A DNA stretch of 5,959 bases from an uncultured Erysipelotrichaceae bacterium (GCA_902803795.1 CADCRC010000081.1:1-5959), one strand, 5' to 3'. Counted from the stretch's first letter, positions 1-5,607 are shown. Numbers and translations: made by a program. Notes: a model not told the origin generated them from the sequence alone.

Positions 1-93
1 TAAACTGCTATAATCTGAATTATCATTAGATGTTCCTACAAAAACAATATCTAATACTTTGTTTTTCTTTTGAAATCTTCTATTAATTTTCAT
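1..93 (-). CDS. Unrecognised protein, N-terminal fragment (runs off left edge)
   Basis: An open frame of 31 codons starts with ATG at 93-91 and is still open at base 1. It begins MKINRRFQKKNKVLDIVFVG and continues with a polar, Asn/Asp/Ser-rich stretch. Support for a real gene is the context: a purine-rich ribosome site AGGGGG (103-98, four bases from the ATG) and an extended -10 promoter just upstream (123-115). The N-terminus is basic and only residues 14-20 are hydrophobic, too short for a membrane span, so the visible part looks cytoplasmic. I do not recognise the family; too little is present to assign a function. Confidence 0.6.
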   Translation of the reverse strand, partial: MKINRRFQKKNKVLDIVFVGTSNDNSDYSSL

Positions 94-114
94 ATATCCC
101 CCTAAATTACATAT

Positions 115-123
115 ATTATAACA
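115..123 (-). promoter_or_regulatory. Extended -10 promoter for the leftward gene at 1-93
   Basis: On the minus strand the bases read TGTTATAAT, a perfect TATAAT preceded by TGn. The -35 position, 17 bp upstream (about 143-138), is poor, which is usual for extended -10 promoters. The expected start is near 108, giving a leader of about 15 nt that holds little more than the ribosome site AGGGGG. The promoter sits directly behind the terminator of the upstream CPBP gene, so the left-edge gene is probably its own transcription unit. Confidence 0.6.
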
Positions 124-132
124 CCATTATAT

Positions 133-168
133 AAAAAAATCTACTTACAATATAGCAATTGAAAGTAG
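133..168 (-). terminator. Intrinsic terminator of the CPBP gene, overlapping its stop codon
   Basis: Bases 141-151 and 158-168 pair as an 11-position stem with one A-A mismatch (147/162) and a 6-base loop (152-157). Read on the minus strand, the stem is followed after one A by seven T (139-133). The stop codon of the protease gene (147-145) lies inside the downstream arm, so the terminator shares bases with the last codons. The T-run is on the leftward side only, so it should act in one direction. Confidence 0.75.
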
Positions 169-1008
169 AGTTAAAATAATATTATGTATCATATGAAATG
201 AAATACTTGTAAAAACTGTATCTGTTTTAGAATACATTTTAGCAAACGAAAAACCTAAAATTCCATATGGTAGTAAAAACAAAAAGTCAGTTAAAGCCTT
301 TGCAGAAGGAATAATATGCATAAGACCAAATATTAAACTAGAGAAAAATATAAATACTTTTTTATTAGTAGTCATATCTTTAATAGACTTTCTAAATATT
401 ATTTCTTCAACAATTGGAGCAAGCACACCAGCTTCTATCAACATCCATATTGGAGCAGTCTTTATAAATTGATTAACCGCTTGTTGATTATTAGCTTGAC
501 CTAACTTAAATACAAATATTATTATAGCATTTGATATAAACATAATAGCTAATCCTAACAACCAATATATTAAACCAGTATTTAAATTCTCATCCAATTT
601 ATTTTTAAAAATATAAAACTCTTTCTTTAATTCTTTCCTATATATAATAAATAAAACAATTAATACAATAAGCTCACTAAAACAACCAAGTATTACTCTA
701 AGATATTCATCAACATAACTAATATTTAATAATTTAACAGGAATATATTCTAATAATCCAGAAAAACAAAAGAATACAAATATTAATAATGCTTTTAATG
801 TTTTCTTAATATAATTAATAGTATATTCATCACTAACTTTTCTAATAAATACTACAATAATTCCAATTAAAATAACAGATATAATTATAAATATAAATTG
901 TGGAATGTGAAATATATCATTATTATTTGAATATAATAAAGCAAATATAAACAATATAAATGTAGATATTTCAATATAATTCTTTAAATTATTTTCTTTT
1001 TCTTTCAC
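145..1008 (-). CDS. CPBP family intramembrane glutamic endopeptidase (CAAX/Abi-like)
   Basis: The product (287 aa from the chosen start) is a very hydrophobic polytopic membrane protein with roughly seven or eight spans. The C-terminal half has the three family motifs in order: EExxxR in VEEIIFRKS (Glu201, Glu202, Arg206), FxxxH in FGLMH (Phe227, His231) and HxxxN in HMIHN (His272, Asn276). These form the intramembrane active site of the Rce1/CPBP family. Bacterial members are linked to bacteriocin self-immunity, peptide processing or membrane signalling; the substrate here is unknown. Start choice: an upstream in-frame GTG (1017) and ATG (1014) overlap or touch the ribosome site AGGTG (1019-1015), whereas GTG at 1008-1006 lies six bases after it, so that start is preferred. 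A weak possible promoter is TGTGATAAA at 1036-1028. The gene is divergent from rplS and ends in a terminator over its stop codon. No bacteriocin gene is visible beside it. The family call is firm; the biological role is not. Confidence 0.92.
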   Translation of the reverse strand: MKEKENNLKNYIEISTFILFIFALLYSNNNDIFHIPQFIFIIISVILIGIIVVFIRKVSDEYTINYIKKTLKALLIFVFFCFSGLLEYIPVKLLNISYVDEYLRVILGCFSELIVLIVLFIIYRKELKKEFYIFKNKLDENLNTGLIYWLLGLAIMFISNAIIIFVFKLGQANNQQAVNQFIKTAPIWMLIEAGVLAPIVEEIIFRKSIKDMTTNKKVFIFFSSLIFGLMHIIPSAKALTDFLFLLPYGILGFSFAKMYSKTDTVFTSISFHMIHNIILTLLSIAIL

Positions 1009-1098
1009 AAACATCACCTAAATATAGTTTATCACATTTTTTAATATTTATATTTAAAATTTTAATTTAAAAATCCACTTTACTATTATGAATAAAAA

Positions 1099-1127
1099 TT
1101 GACAAAATAAGACTTATTTGTTAAAAT
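1099..1127 (+). promoter_or_regulatory. Strong promoter of rplS-lepB
   Basis: A perfect -35 TTGACA (1099-1104), a 17-bp spacer and the -10 TAAAAT (1122-1127) with an extended TG (1119-1120) make this the best promoter in the window. Transcription should start near 1134. This strength suits a ribosomal protein gene. The spacer contains a 7-bp dyad with a one-base centre (1105-1119), noted separately. Confidence 0.85.
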
Positions 1128-1133
1128 AATTAA

Positions 1134-1203
1134 GTCAAATGAGTGATCCGCTGATTTTATTATTATGATCATTTTTAAATAACAATGGTTGGAGGTGAAA
1201 AAT
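1134..1203 (+). ncRNA. rplS 5' leader with hairpin, candidate L19 leader
   Basis: The predicted leader is about 70 nt. Bases 1141-1148 (GAGTGATC) pair with 1167-1174 (GATCATTT) in an 8-bp stem that includes two G-U pairs, with an 18-base loop. The ribosome site GGAGGTG (1191-1197) follows about 16 bases later. Leaders that bind their own protein are known before rplS in low-GC Gram-positives (the L19_leader family), and position and size fit. I matched it by location and a hairpin only, not by a covariance model, so membership is inference. Confidence 0.45.
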
Positions 1204-1548
1204 ATGAATATTATTGACAAGATTAATAGAAAACAAATTAATCCAAATATTCCAGAATTCAGAGTAGGAGATACAGTTAGAGTAGATGTTAAAATCATTG
1301 AAGGAAACAAAGAAAGAATTCAAGCATTTGAAGGTATCGTAGTATCTAAAAAAGGTGGTTCAGTATCTGAAACATTTACAGTAAGAAAAGAATCTAATGG
1401 TGTTGGAGTTGAAAGAGTATTCCCAGTTAATTCTCCTAAAATAGCTGAATTAAAAGTATTAAGAAAAGGAAAAGTTAGACGAGCAAAATTAAATTTCTTA
1501 AAAGATATGCGTGGAACATATCGTATTAAAGAACGCGGAGCTAAATAA
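1204..1548 (+). CDS. rplS: 50S ribosomal protein L19
   Basis: The 114-residue product is a clear full-length L19, close to the usual 115 or so in Bacillota. It carries the family core: the early IPEFRVGDTVRV segment, KIIEGNKERIQAFEGIVV, then the basic C-terminal part with RRAKLNFLKDMRGTYRIKER. L19 sits at the 30S-50S interface of the large subunit. The ATG at 1204 is chosen because GGAGGTG (1191-1197) lies six bases upstream; a TTG at 1189 in the same frame overlaps that ribosome site and would add five residues not typical of L19. The gene has its own strong promoter and a hairpin leader, and its stop is five bases before lepB, so the two are cotranscribed. Confidence 0.98.
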   Translation: MNIIDKINRKQINPNIPEFRVGDTVRVDVKIIEGNKERIQAFEGIVVSKKGGSVSETFTVRKESNGVGVERVFPVNSPKIAELKVLRKGKVRRAKLNFLKDMRGTYRIKERGAK

Positions 1549-1553
1549 TTATT

Positions 1554-2042
1554 ATGAAGTTTCTAAGAGAAATAGTCCCATATATTGTTGTTGTTATATG
1601 TGTACTTACTATCAAGCAACTTATCGTAACACCTATTAAAGTAAATGGATCATCCATGAATGACACTTTATATGATGGAGATATAATGTTATTAGATGAA
1701 ATATCTTATAGATTTTCTGATATAAAAAGATTTGATATAGTAGTTGCTAAATACAGTAATGAATATCTTATAAAAAGAGTTATTGGATTACCAGGAGAAA
1801 CAATTTCATACAAAAATGAAGAATTATATATTGATGGTAAATATGTAAAAGAAGATTTTGATCATAAAATAACATATAATTTTGATGAAATTAAACTTGG
1901 AAAAGATGAATATTTTATAATGGGAGATAATAGAACAAATTCGTTAGATAGTAGGGTATTTGGTCCAGTAAATATTAAAAATATTCGTGGAAAGGCATCA
2001 GTTGTATTCTTTCCATTTGATAGACTAGGTAGTATAAAATAA
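1554..2042 (+). CDS. lepB: Signal peptidase I (type I leader peptidase)
   Basis: The enzyme cuts signal peptides from exported proteins on the outer face of the membrane using a Ser-Lys dyad. The 162-residue protein has one N-terminal anchor (about residues 7-26), the serine box NGSSMNDTL with Ser34 followed by Met35, the lysine box YLIKRVIGLPGE with Lys74, and the conserved GDNR..S.DSR.FG box at 124-137. The length is typical of the short Gram-positive SipS-like enzymes with one membrane segment. It begins five bases after the rplS stop. Its ribosome site is weak: CGGAG (1536-1540) is 13 bases from the ATG and lies inside the rplS end, so translation may be coupled to rplS. rplS next to lepB is a recurring order in Bacillota, where rbgA and rnhB often follow; they do not follow here. 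A terminator overlaps the 3' end. Confidence 0.96.
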   Translation: MKFLREIVPYIVVVICVLTIKQLIVTPIKVNGSSMNDTLYDGDIMLLDEISYRFSDIKRFDIVVAKYSNEYLIKRVIGLPGETISYKNEELYIDGKYVKEDFDHKITYNFDEIKLGKDEYFIMGDNRTNSLDSRVFGPVNIKNIRGKASVVFFPFDRLGSIK

Positions 2043-2058
2043 TATACTATCTTTTTCT
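2027..2058 (+). terminator. Intrinsic terminator of rplS-lepB, folded over the lepB stop codon
   Basis: AGGTAGTATA (2027-2036) pairs with TATACTATCT (2043-2052) in a 10-bp stem with one G-U pair. The six-base loop AAATAA (2037-2042) contains the lepB stop codon (2040-2042). The T-run is TTTTTCT (2052-2058), and the following bases stay T-rich. The last codons of lepB form the left arm. Confidence 0.8.
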
Positions 2059-2059
2059 A

Positions 2060-2088
2060 TTGATTTTTTTAATTTTTTATTATATCAT
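2060..2088 (+). promoter_or_regulatory. Probable promoter for the 560-residue membrane protein
   Basis: TTGATT (2060-2065), a 17-bp T-rich spacer and TATCAT (2083-2088) give a plausible housekeeping promoter, with a start near 2095 and a leader of about 45 nt. An alternative -10, TATTAT at 2078-2083, lacks a matching -35. The need for a promoter is supported by the terminator immediately upstream. Confidence 0.45.
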
Positions 2089-2092
2089 TTTA

Positions 2093-2118
2093 GTATATGA
2101 AGTATACGTATGTGTATG
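2093..2118 (+). repeat. Four GTATA/GTATG copies in the 5' leader
   Basis: GTATA occurs at 2093 and 2102, and GTATG at 2108 and 2114, so the pitch is 9, 6 and 6 bases. The middle copies overlap the short palindromes GTATAC (2102-2107) and TACGTA (2105-2110). They lie at the expected transcript start and in the leader, ahead of the ribosome site AGGAAGG (2126-2132). This could be an operator or just low-complexity sequence. Confidence 0.3.
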
Positions 2119-2139
2119 GATAGAAAGGAAGGTTAAAAA

Positions 2140-3822
2140 ATGGAAGACGAAGAAAAAAATACAACAAATGAAGAAGAAGTAGTTGAGGAAGTAGTTGAAG
2201 AAGTAATGGAAGAGCCTGCAGAGGAACAAGAAGAAGTAAAACCAGAAGAAGTAAAAGAACCTGAAAATGTGGAAAATGTTGTAGAAAAAAAGAATGATTC
2301 AGCATCAAATAAAAGCGCAAACTTTATACCATTAATAATATTGATTGTAATAGTTGTTGCTTTATTTGGAGGATGTTATTATTTTGTAAGCAACAAAACA
2401 CCAAAAGACATATTTAAAACAACAATTAGAACACTTAAAAAGTATACAGCAAATATTGCAACTGAAGATATTTCAAAATATAAAGGAACACTAAACTATA
2501 GCATTGAAACAAATATTGATGAATTAAGAGAACTTGCAGATGTTAAAAGAAGTGTAGTTTATGGAATTGATAGAAAAAATAAAAAACTAGAATTAGGAAT
2601 TAATACAACAGGTGATGATAAATTAGGACTATTAGTATATCTAAAAAATGGAAAGACATATGTAAATTTTAAAAGTTTAAATAAAACTATTTGCTTAGAT
2701 GATTATGATTCATTCAAAGGTATATCAGAAGAATTAGAAGTATTATTTGAAAATAGTTCAGATATAAGTGGAGAAGATATACAATATGTCGCAAATAAGG
2801 CAATTGATCTTTTAGCTGATAGTTTAGTTGAAGATAAAATATCTAAAAAAGATAGTGAAATAAAAGTAAATGGTAAAAAAATAAAAGTTGTTAAAACAGT
2901 ATATGAAATAGATGAAAAAGTAGTTGAAAAACAAACTAAAGCAGTTATAGAAGGATTATTAAAAGATAGCCATTCAAAAGAAATATTAAAGAAAATTAAA
3001 CTTGAAGATGATAAAACACTATATGATGAATTAGATGATACTGAAGTAAATAAAGATGAAATAGGTGAAGTAGATACAAAAATTATTATTTATACAACAA
3101 GCGGATTTTCATCAATATTTAAAGGAATAGAAATTGAATCAAATGATTCTAAAATAAGTTATTTAACAAATAATGGAGATTTTGATTTAGTATTTGATGA
3201 ACTTGGTTCAAAAGTAACATTAAAAGGAATAAAAAAAGATGATTATACACAAGTTACTCTAGATAGTGACTTTGGAAAAGGTAAATTTAAAGTAAGAAAA
3301 TTTGAAGATGATAATATAGATTTAGATTACAATTTAGAAGCAAATGATTCTGAAATATCTGGAACAATTTTATTAAAAGGAAATAAAGATAAATTTGAAG
3401 GAAAAGTATCTGTTAAAATAGAAAATCAAAAATTAACAGTTAAATTTGATAATAAAAGCAGTAAAGATGATGTAGCTAATTATAGTACAAAAACAACTAA
3501 GATGAGTGAATCAAGCATATATGAAAATATGATAAGTGAACTTTCAGATACAATAGTAATGAGCACATTTGGTAGTAGTTTAATAAAACCAAATTTTATA
3601 GGTAATACATATATAGATGAAACAGAAACTGAAACATTACATTTTATAGATGAATATACATTAACTGTTAAAACATCTTCTGGAACACAAGATGTAAATT
3701 ATACATATGAAGATGGATTATTGCAATTTACATACTATACAGTTGACTTTGAAATGACATATGAAGATGATTGTTTTATTCTAGATAGTGATGATAAAGA
3801 ATATTATTATTGTAAGAAATAG
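2140..3822 (+). CDS. Unrecognised membrane-anchored protein with Glu-rich tail and large beta-rich outer region
   Basis: I do not recognise a named family. The 560 residues divide into: an acidic N-terminal tail (1-50, 22 Glu), a short polar linker, one membrane span at about 62-82 (FIPLIILIVIVVALFGG), and about 475 residues that should lie outside the cell (N-in topology, no cleavable signal). The outer part opens with a helix-like segment (88-105), then alternates strand-like stretches rich in Lys/Asp/Glu; 335-440 reads as a run of amphipathic strands, as in LolA-like or other open beta-sheet folds (inference). The C-terminal 75 residues start with IGNTYIDE and resemble small lipocalin-like cap domains (weak inference). 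Three Cys lie outside (185, 545, 558); Cys79 is in the membrane span. No catalytic motif is visible. ATG 2140 follows AGGAAGG by seven bases. The gene stands alone between two terminators and probably has its own promoter. A structural, sensing or binding role at the envelope is possible, but nothing in the sequence decides this. Confidence 0.88.
   Translation: MEDEEKNTTNEEEVVEEVVEEVMEEPAEEQEEVKPEEVKEPENVENVVEKKNDSASNKSANFIPLIILIVIVVALFGGCYYFVSNKTPKDIFKTTIRTLKKYTANIATEDISKYKGTLNYSIETNIDELRELADVKRSVVYGIDRKNKKLELGINTTGDDKLGLLVYLKNGKTYVNFKSLNKTICLDDYDSFKGISEELEVLFENSSDISGEDIQYVANKAIDLLADSLVEDKISKKDSEIKVNGKKIKVVKTVYEIDEKVVEKQTKAVIEGLLKDSHSKEILKKIKLEDDKTLYDELDDTEVNKDEIGEVDTKIIIYTTSGFSSIFKGIEIESNDSKISYLTNNGDFDLVFDELGSKVTLKGIKKDDYTQVTLDSDFGKGKFKVRKFEDDNIDLDYNLEANDSEISGTILLKGNKDKFEGKVSVKIENQKLTVKFDNKSSKDDVANYSTKTTKMSESSIYENMISELSDTIVMSTFGSSLIKPNFIGNTYIDETETETLHFIDEYTLTVKTSSGTQDVNYTYEDGLLQFTYYTVDFEMTYEDDCFILDSDDKEYYYCKK
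2176..2211 (+). repeat. Three 12-bp tandem repeats coding EVVE/EVVE/EVME
   Basis: GAAGTAGTTGAG (2176), GAAGTAGTTGAA (2188) and GAAGTAATGGAA (2200) are in-frame copies with one and then three further changes. They encode residues 13-24 of the acidic tail. The unit is a multiple of three, so copy-number change would lengthen the tail without a frameshift. Confidence 0.7.
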
Positions 3823-3832
3823 AACTTAAATT

Positions 3833-3854
3833 AAGCACAATTTGTGCTTTTTTT
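3833..3854 (+). terminator. Intrinsic terminator after the 560-residue membrane protein gene
   Basis: AAGCACA (3833-3839) pairs with TGTGCTT (3843-3849) around a three-base loop, and seven T follow from the base of the stem (3848-3854). It begins 11 bases after the TAG stop and is the most GC-containing hairpin in the window. It separates this gene from the hydrolase/HD operon. Confidence 0.88.
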
Positions 3855-3878
3855 ATTTTAATCATAAATTATTTGTAT

Positions 3879-3884
3879 TATAAT
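3879..3884 (+). promoter_or_regulatory. Consensus -10 of the hydrolase/HD operon
   Basis: TATAAT at 3879-3884 is a perfect -10, but the -35 region (about 3856-3861, TTTTAA) is weak and there is no TGn extension in register. Transcription should start near 3891, which is at the ribosome site AGGTGAT (3890-3896), leaving a leader of only about 10 nt. A promoter is expected because a terminator lies directly upstream. Confidence 0.5.
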
Positions 3885-3899
3885 TAAGTAGGTGATATT

Positions 3900-4916
3900 A
3901 TGACAATTTATGATTACATTTATTATTATAAAGACATAACTATAAAAGATGTTTACTGGAATGATCTTGATAATATGTTATGTGCAATATTATCTTATTT
4001 ACCAATAAAACAATTTGAAGGTAAAAAAGATATAAGTGAAGTAGTTCAAATGATAGATAAACATAATGGAGATATGGAAACTGCAGCAGTGAATTTATTG
4101 AAAGAAATAGAAAATAGTAATAGATACAAAAAAATGAAGTTATATAACTATAAAAAAATAATTGATTCTCAAACTCAGTTTGTTGCAATAACAATAAGAC
4201 TTGGAAATATAACATGTATATCATTTAAAGGAAGTGATGGATCAACAATAGGATGGCATGAAAATTTTAGATTATCATATTTATTTCCCACTAATACACA
4301 AATTATCGCTGCAAACTATCTAAAAGAAAGCATTAATTTTTTTGATATGAATATACATGTTGTAGGTCACTCTAAAGGAGGAAATTTGGCTATTGCATCT
4401 ATTTTATGTTCAAATATAAATATAAGTAGAATAAAATCAATAGTTAACTTTGATGGACCAGGTTTCTTATCAAACGAAAAATATTCTACAAAATATAAAT
4501 CTATAGAGAATAAAATAACTACATATTTACCAGAAAATAGTTATGTTGGTATTCTATTATATAATGATAATATAAAAACAATTAAAACATTAAAGAATGG
4601 ATTAAACTCTCATTTTTTAAACAATTGGGAATGCTTTGGAAATTTTTTAGTTAAAGGAAATTTATCTAAAGAAAGTATTGCCACTCATAAAAAGTCAATT
4701 GATTACATTAATAGTTTTAGAAGAGAAGATATTGAAAATGTAATTGAAAATTTTTTTGGAATATTAGAAAAAAGCAATATAAAGAATTTTAATGAACTAA
4801 CAAAATTAAAATATGAAAAAATAAAGAAATTAATAGATGGTTTAAATGGATTAGACACAAAAACAAAAAATAACTTTTTTGAAATACTAAAACTATTTAT
4901 AAACCCATTTCAATAG
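3900..4916 (+). CDS. Mbeg1-like (DUF2974) serine alpha/beta-hydrolase
   Basis: The 338-residue protein fits the Mbeg1-like family of lipase/esterase-type alpha/beta-hydrolases. The N-terminus (MTIYDYIYYYKDITIKD...WNDLDNMLCAILSYL) is the typical family opening. FKGSDGSTIGWHENF (109-123) matches the segment after an early strand. VVGHSKGG holds the nucleophile elbow with Ser158. NFDGPGF (183-189) includes Asp185, PENSYVGILL lies at 211-220, and SHFLNNW contains His238, the likely catalytic histidine; the acid could be Asp185 or Glu212. There is no signal peptide or membrane span, so it should be cytoplasmic. The tail from about 275 is Lys-rich and helical. The substrate is not known for this family. 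ATG 3900 is set by AGGTGAT at 3890-3896. The TAG stop is merged with the ribosome site of the HD gene, so the two are one operon. Confidence 0.9.
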   Translation: MTIYDYIYYYKDITIKDVYWNDLDNMLCAILSYLPIKQFEGKKDISEVVQMIDKHNGDMETAAVNLLKEIENSNRYKKMKLYNYKKIIDSQTQFVAITIRLGNITCISFKGSDGSTIGWHENFRLSYLFPTNTQIIAANYLKESINFFDMNIHVVGHSKGGNLAIASILCSNINISRIKSIVNFDGPGFLSNEKYSTKYKSIENKITTYLPENSYVGILLYNDNIKTIKTLKNGLNSHFLNNWECFGNFLVKGNLSKESIATHKKSIDYINSFRREDIENVIENFFGILEKSNIKNFNELTKLKYEKIKKLIDGLNGLDTKTKNNFFEILKLFINPFQ

Positions 4917-4922
4917 GAGGAG
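4914..4922 (+). promoter_or_regulatory. Ribosome site of the HD gene fused to the upstream stop codon
   Basis: TAGGAGGAG contains the TAG stop of the hydrolase gene (4914-4916) and a near-perfect Shine-Dalgarno core AGGAGG (4915-4920), six bases before the ATG at 4927. A ribosome finishing the first gene would sit on the start region of the second, so the two proteins are probably made in linked amounts. Confidence 0.8.
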
Positions 4923-4926
4923 CAAA

Positions 4927-5493
4927 ATGTTTGAAGTTGAATTAAATTACATAAAAGATATAGAAATTAGAGAAAGTGCAAAAAAGATGATTGAATTATT
5001 ACCAAAATATTTCTTTGAAGTTCCTGCATCATCAACAGGAAAGTATCATCCTGAATATGCAACAGGTAAAGGAGGACTTGTAAGACATACTAAAGCGGCA
5101 GTTAGATTTGCACATGAGTTATTAGAAAATCCTGCAATTGGAGATAAATATAGTTCTCGTGAAAAAGATTTAATGATTATGGGACTAATGTTGCATGATG
5201 GGCTAAAATTAGGATTAAAAGAAGAAAAATATACAAGATTTGATCATCCAATTTTAATATGTGATTATATAAAAGACAATAAATCAGAACTATTATTAAA
5301 AGAGAAGGATATTAATTTTTTAACAGACTGTATTAAAACACATATGGGTATTTGGACAACAGATTATAATGGAAATGAAGTGTTAGAAAAACCAAAAACA
5401 AAATACCAAAACTTTGTACATATGTGTGATTATCTTGCAAGCAGAAAATGTATTATATTTCAATTTGATAAAGATAATAATATAATAGGTTAA
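4927..5493 (+). CDS. HD-domain metal-dependent phosphohydrolase
   Basis: The 188-residue protein is almost entirely one helical HD domain. Candidate metal ligands appear in order: His54 in LVRHT, His90-Asp91 in LMLHDGLKLG (with Lys94, as in HDxxK), His107 in FDHPILICDYI, His138 in IKTHMG and Asp168 in HMCDYLASR. The order H...HD...H...H...D is that of two-metal HD enzymes such as YqeK (an Ap4A hydrolase of about 190 aa), and the KYHPEYATGKGGLVRHT lead-in recalls the HD part of YhaM-type nucleases. It lacks the nucleic-acid-binding OB domain of YhaM, so a nucleotide or another small phosphoester is more likely (inference). No membrane span or signal is present. Its start follows the hydrolase stop by ten bases with a strong ribosome site, so they are cotranscribed. 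Family call firm, substrate unknown. Confidence 0.9.
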   Translation: MFEVELNYIKDIEIRESAKKMIELLPKYFFEVPASSTGKYHPEYATGKGGLVRHTKAAVRFAHELLENPAIGDKYSSREKDLMIMGLMLHDGLKLGLKEEKYTRFDHPILICDYIKDNKSELLLKEKDINFLTDCIKTHMGIWTTDYNGNEVLEKPKTKYQNFVHMCDYLASRKCIIFQFDKDNNIIG

Positions 5494-5501
5494 TATGAAA
5501 G

Positions 5502-5534
5502 ATAAAATATAAAACATATTGATTTATATTTTAT
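5502..5534 (+). repeat. Perfect 12-bp A/T-only inverted repeat after the HD gene
   Basis: ATAAAATATAAA (5502-5513) and TTTATATTTTAT (5523-5534) are exact reverse complements around a 9-base loop. It begins eight bases after the HD stop codon, where a terminator would be expected. There is no T-run after the stem (TAAAAACAAAA follows), so termination would be weak; it may instead mark or protect the 3' end of the mRNA. Confidence 0.5.
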
Positions 5535-5607
5535 TAAAAACAAAATAGTTAAGTTAATTAATAGCAATGAAACAATAAGTTATATATTTAATGAAAGAAA
5601 AAAATTA

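Noticed and set aside
145..1017. CPBP protease as bacteriocin immunity gene with a nearby toxin
   Set aside because: No small leader-peptide gene, ABC transporter or modification enzyme is visible beside it, so only the protease family is supported.
1189..1203. TTG start for rplS five codons upstream
   Set aside because: It overlaps the ribosome site GGAGGTG, which is correctly spaced for ATG 1204.
1086..1323. Two overlapping minus-strand open frames of 62-74 codons across the rplS promoter and 5' end
   Set aside because: They lie opposite rplS and its promoter, have no ribosome site, and their composition is what the complement of this region would give by chance.
2090..2320. Leucine-rich minus-strand open frame of 76 codons
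   Set aside because: The leucine run is the complement of GAA/GAG glutamate codons in the acidic tail of the real gene.
2362..2379. Lipobox-like LFGGC in the 560-residue protein
   Set aside because: Cys79 follows a long acidic N-terminus rather than a short signal peptide, and Phe at -3 is a poor lipobox; a simple membrane anchor fits better.
3940..4224. Minus-strand open frame of 94 codons, rich in Leu, Tyr and Phe
   Set aside because: It is fully inside the hydrolase gene on the other strand, with no ribosome site or promoter.
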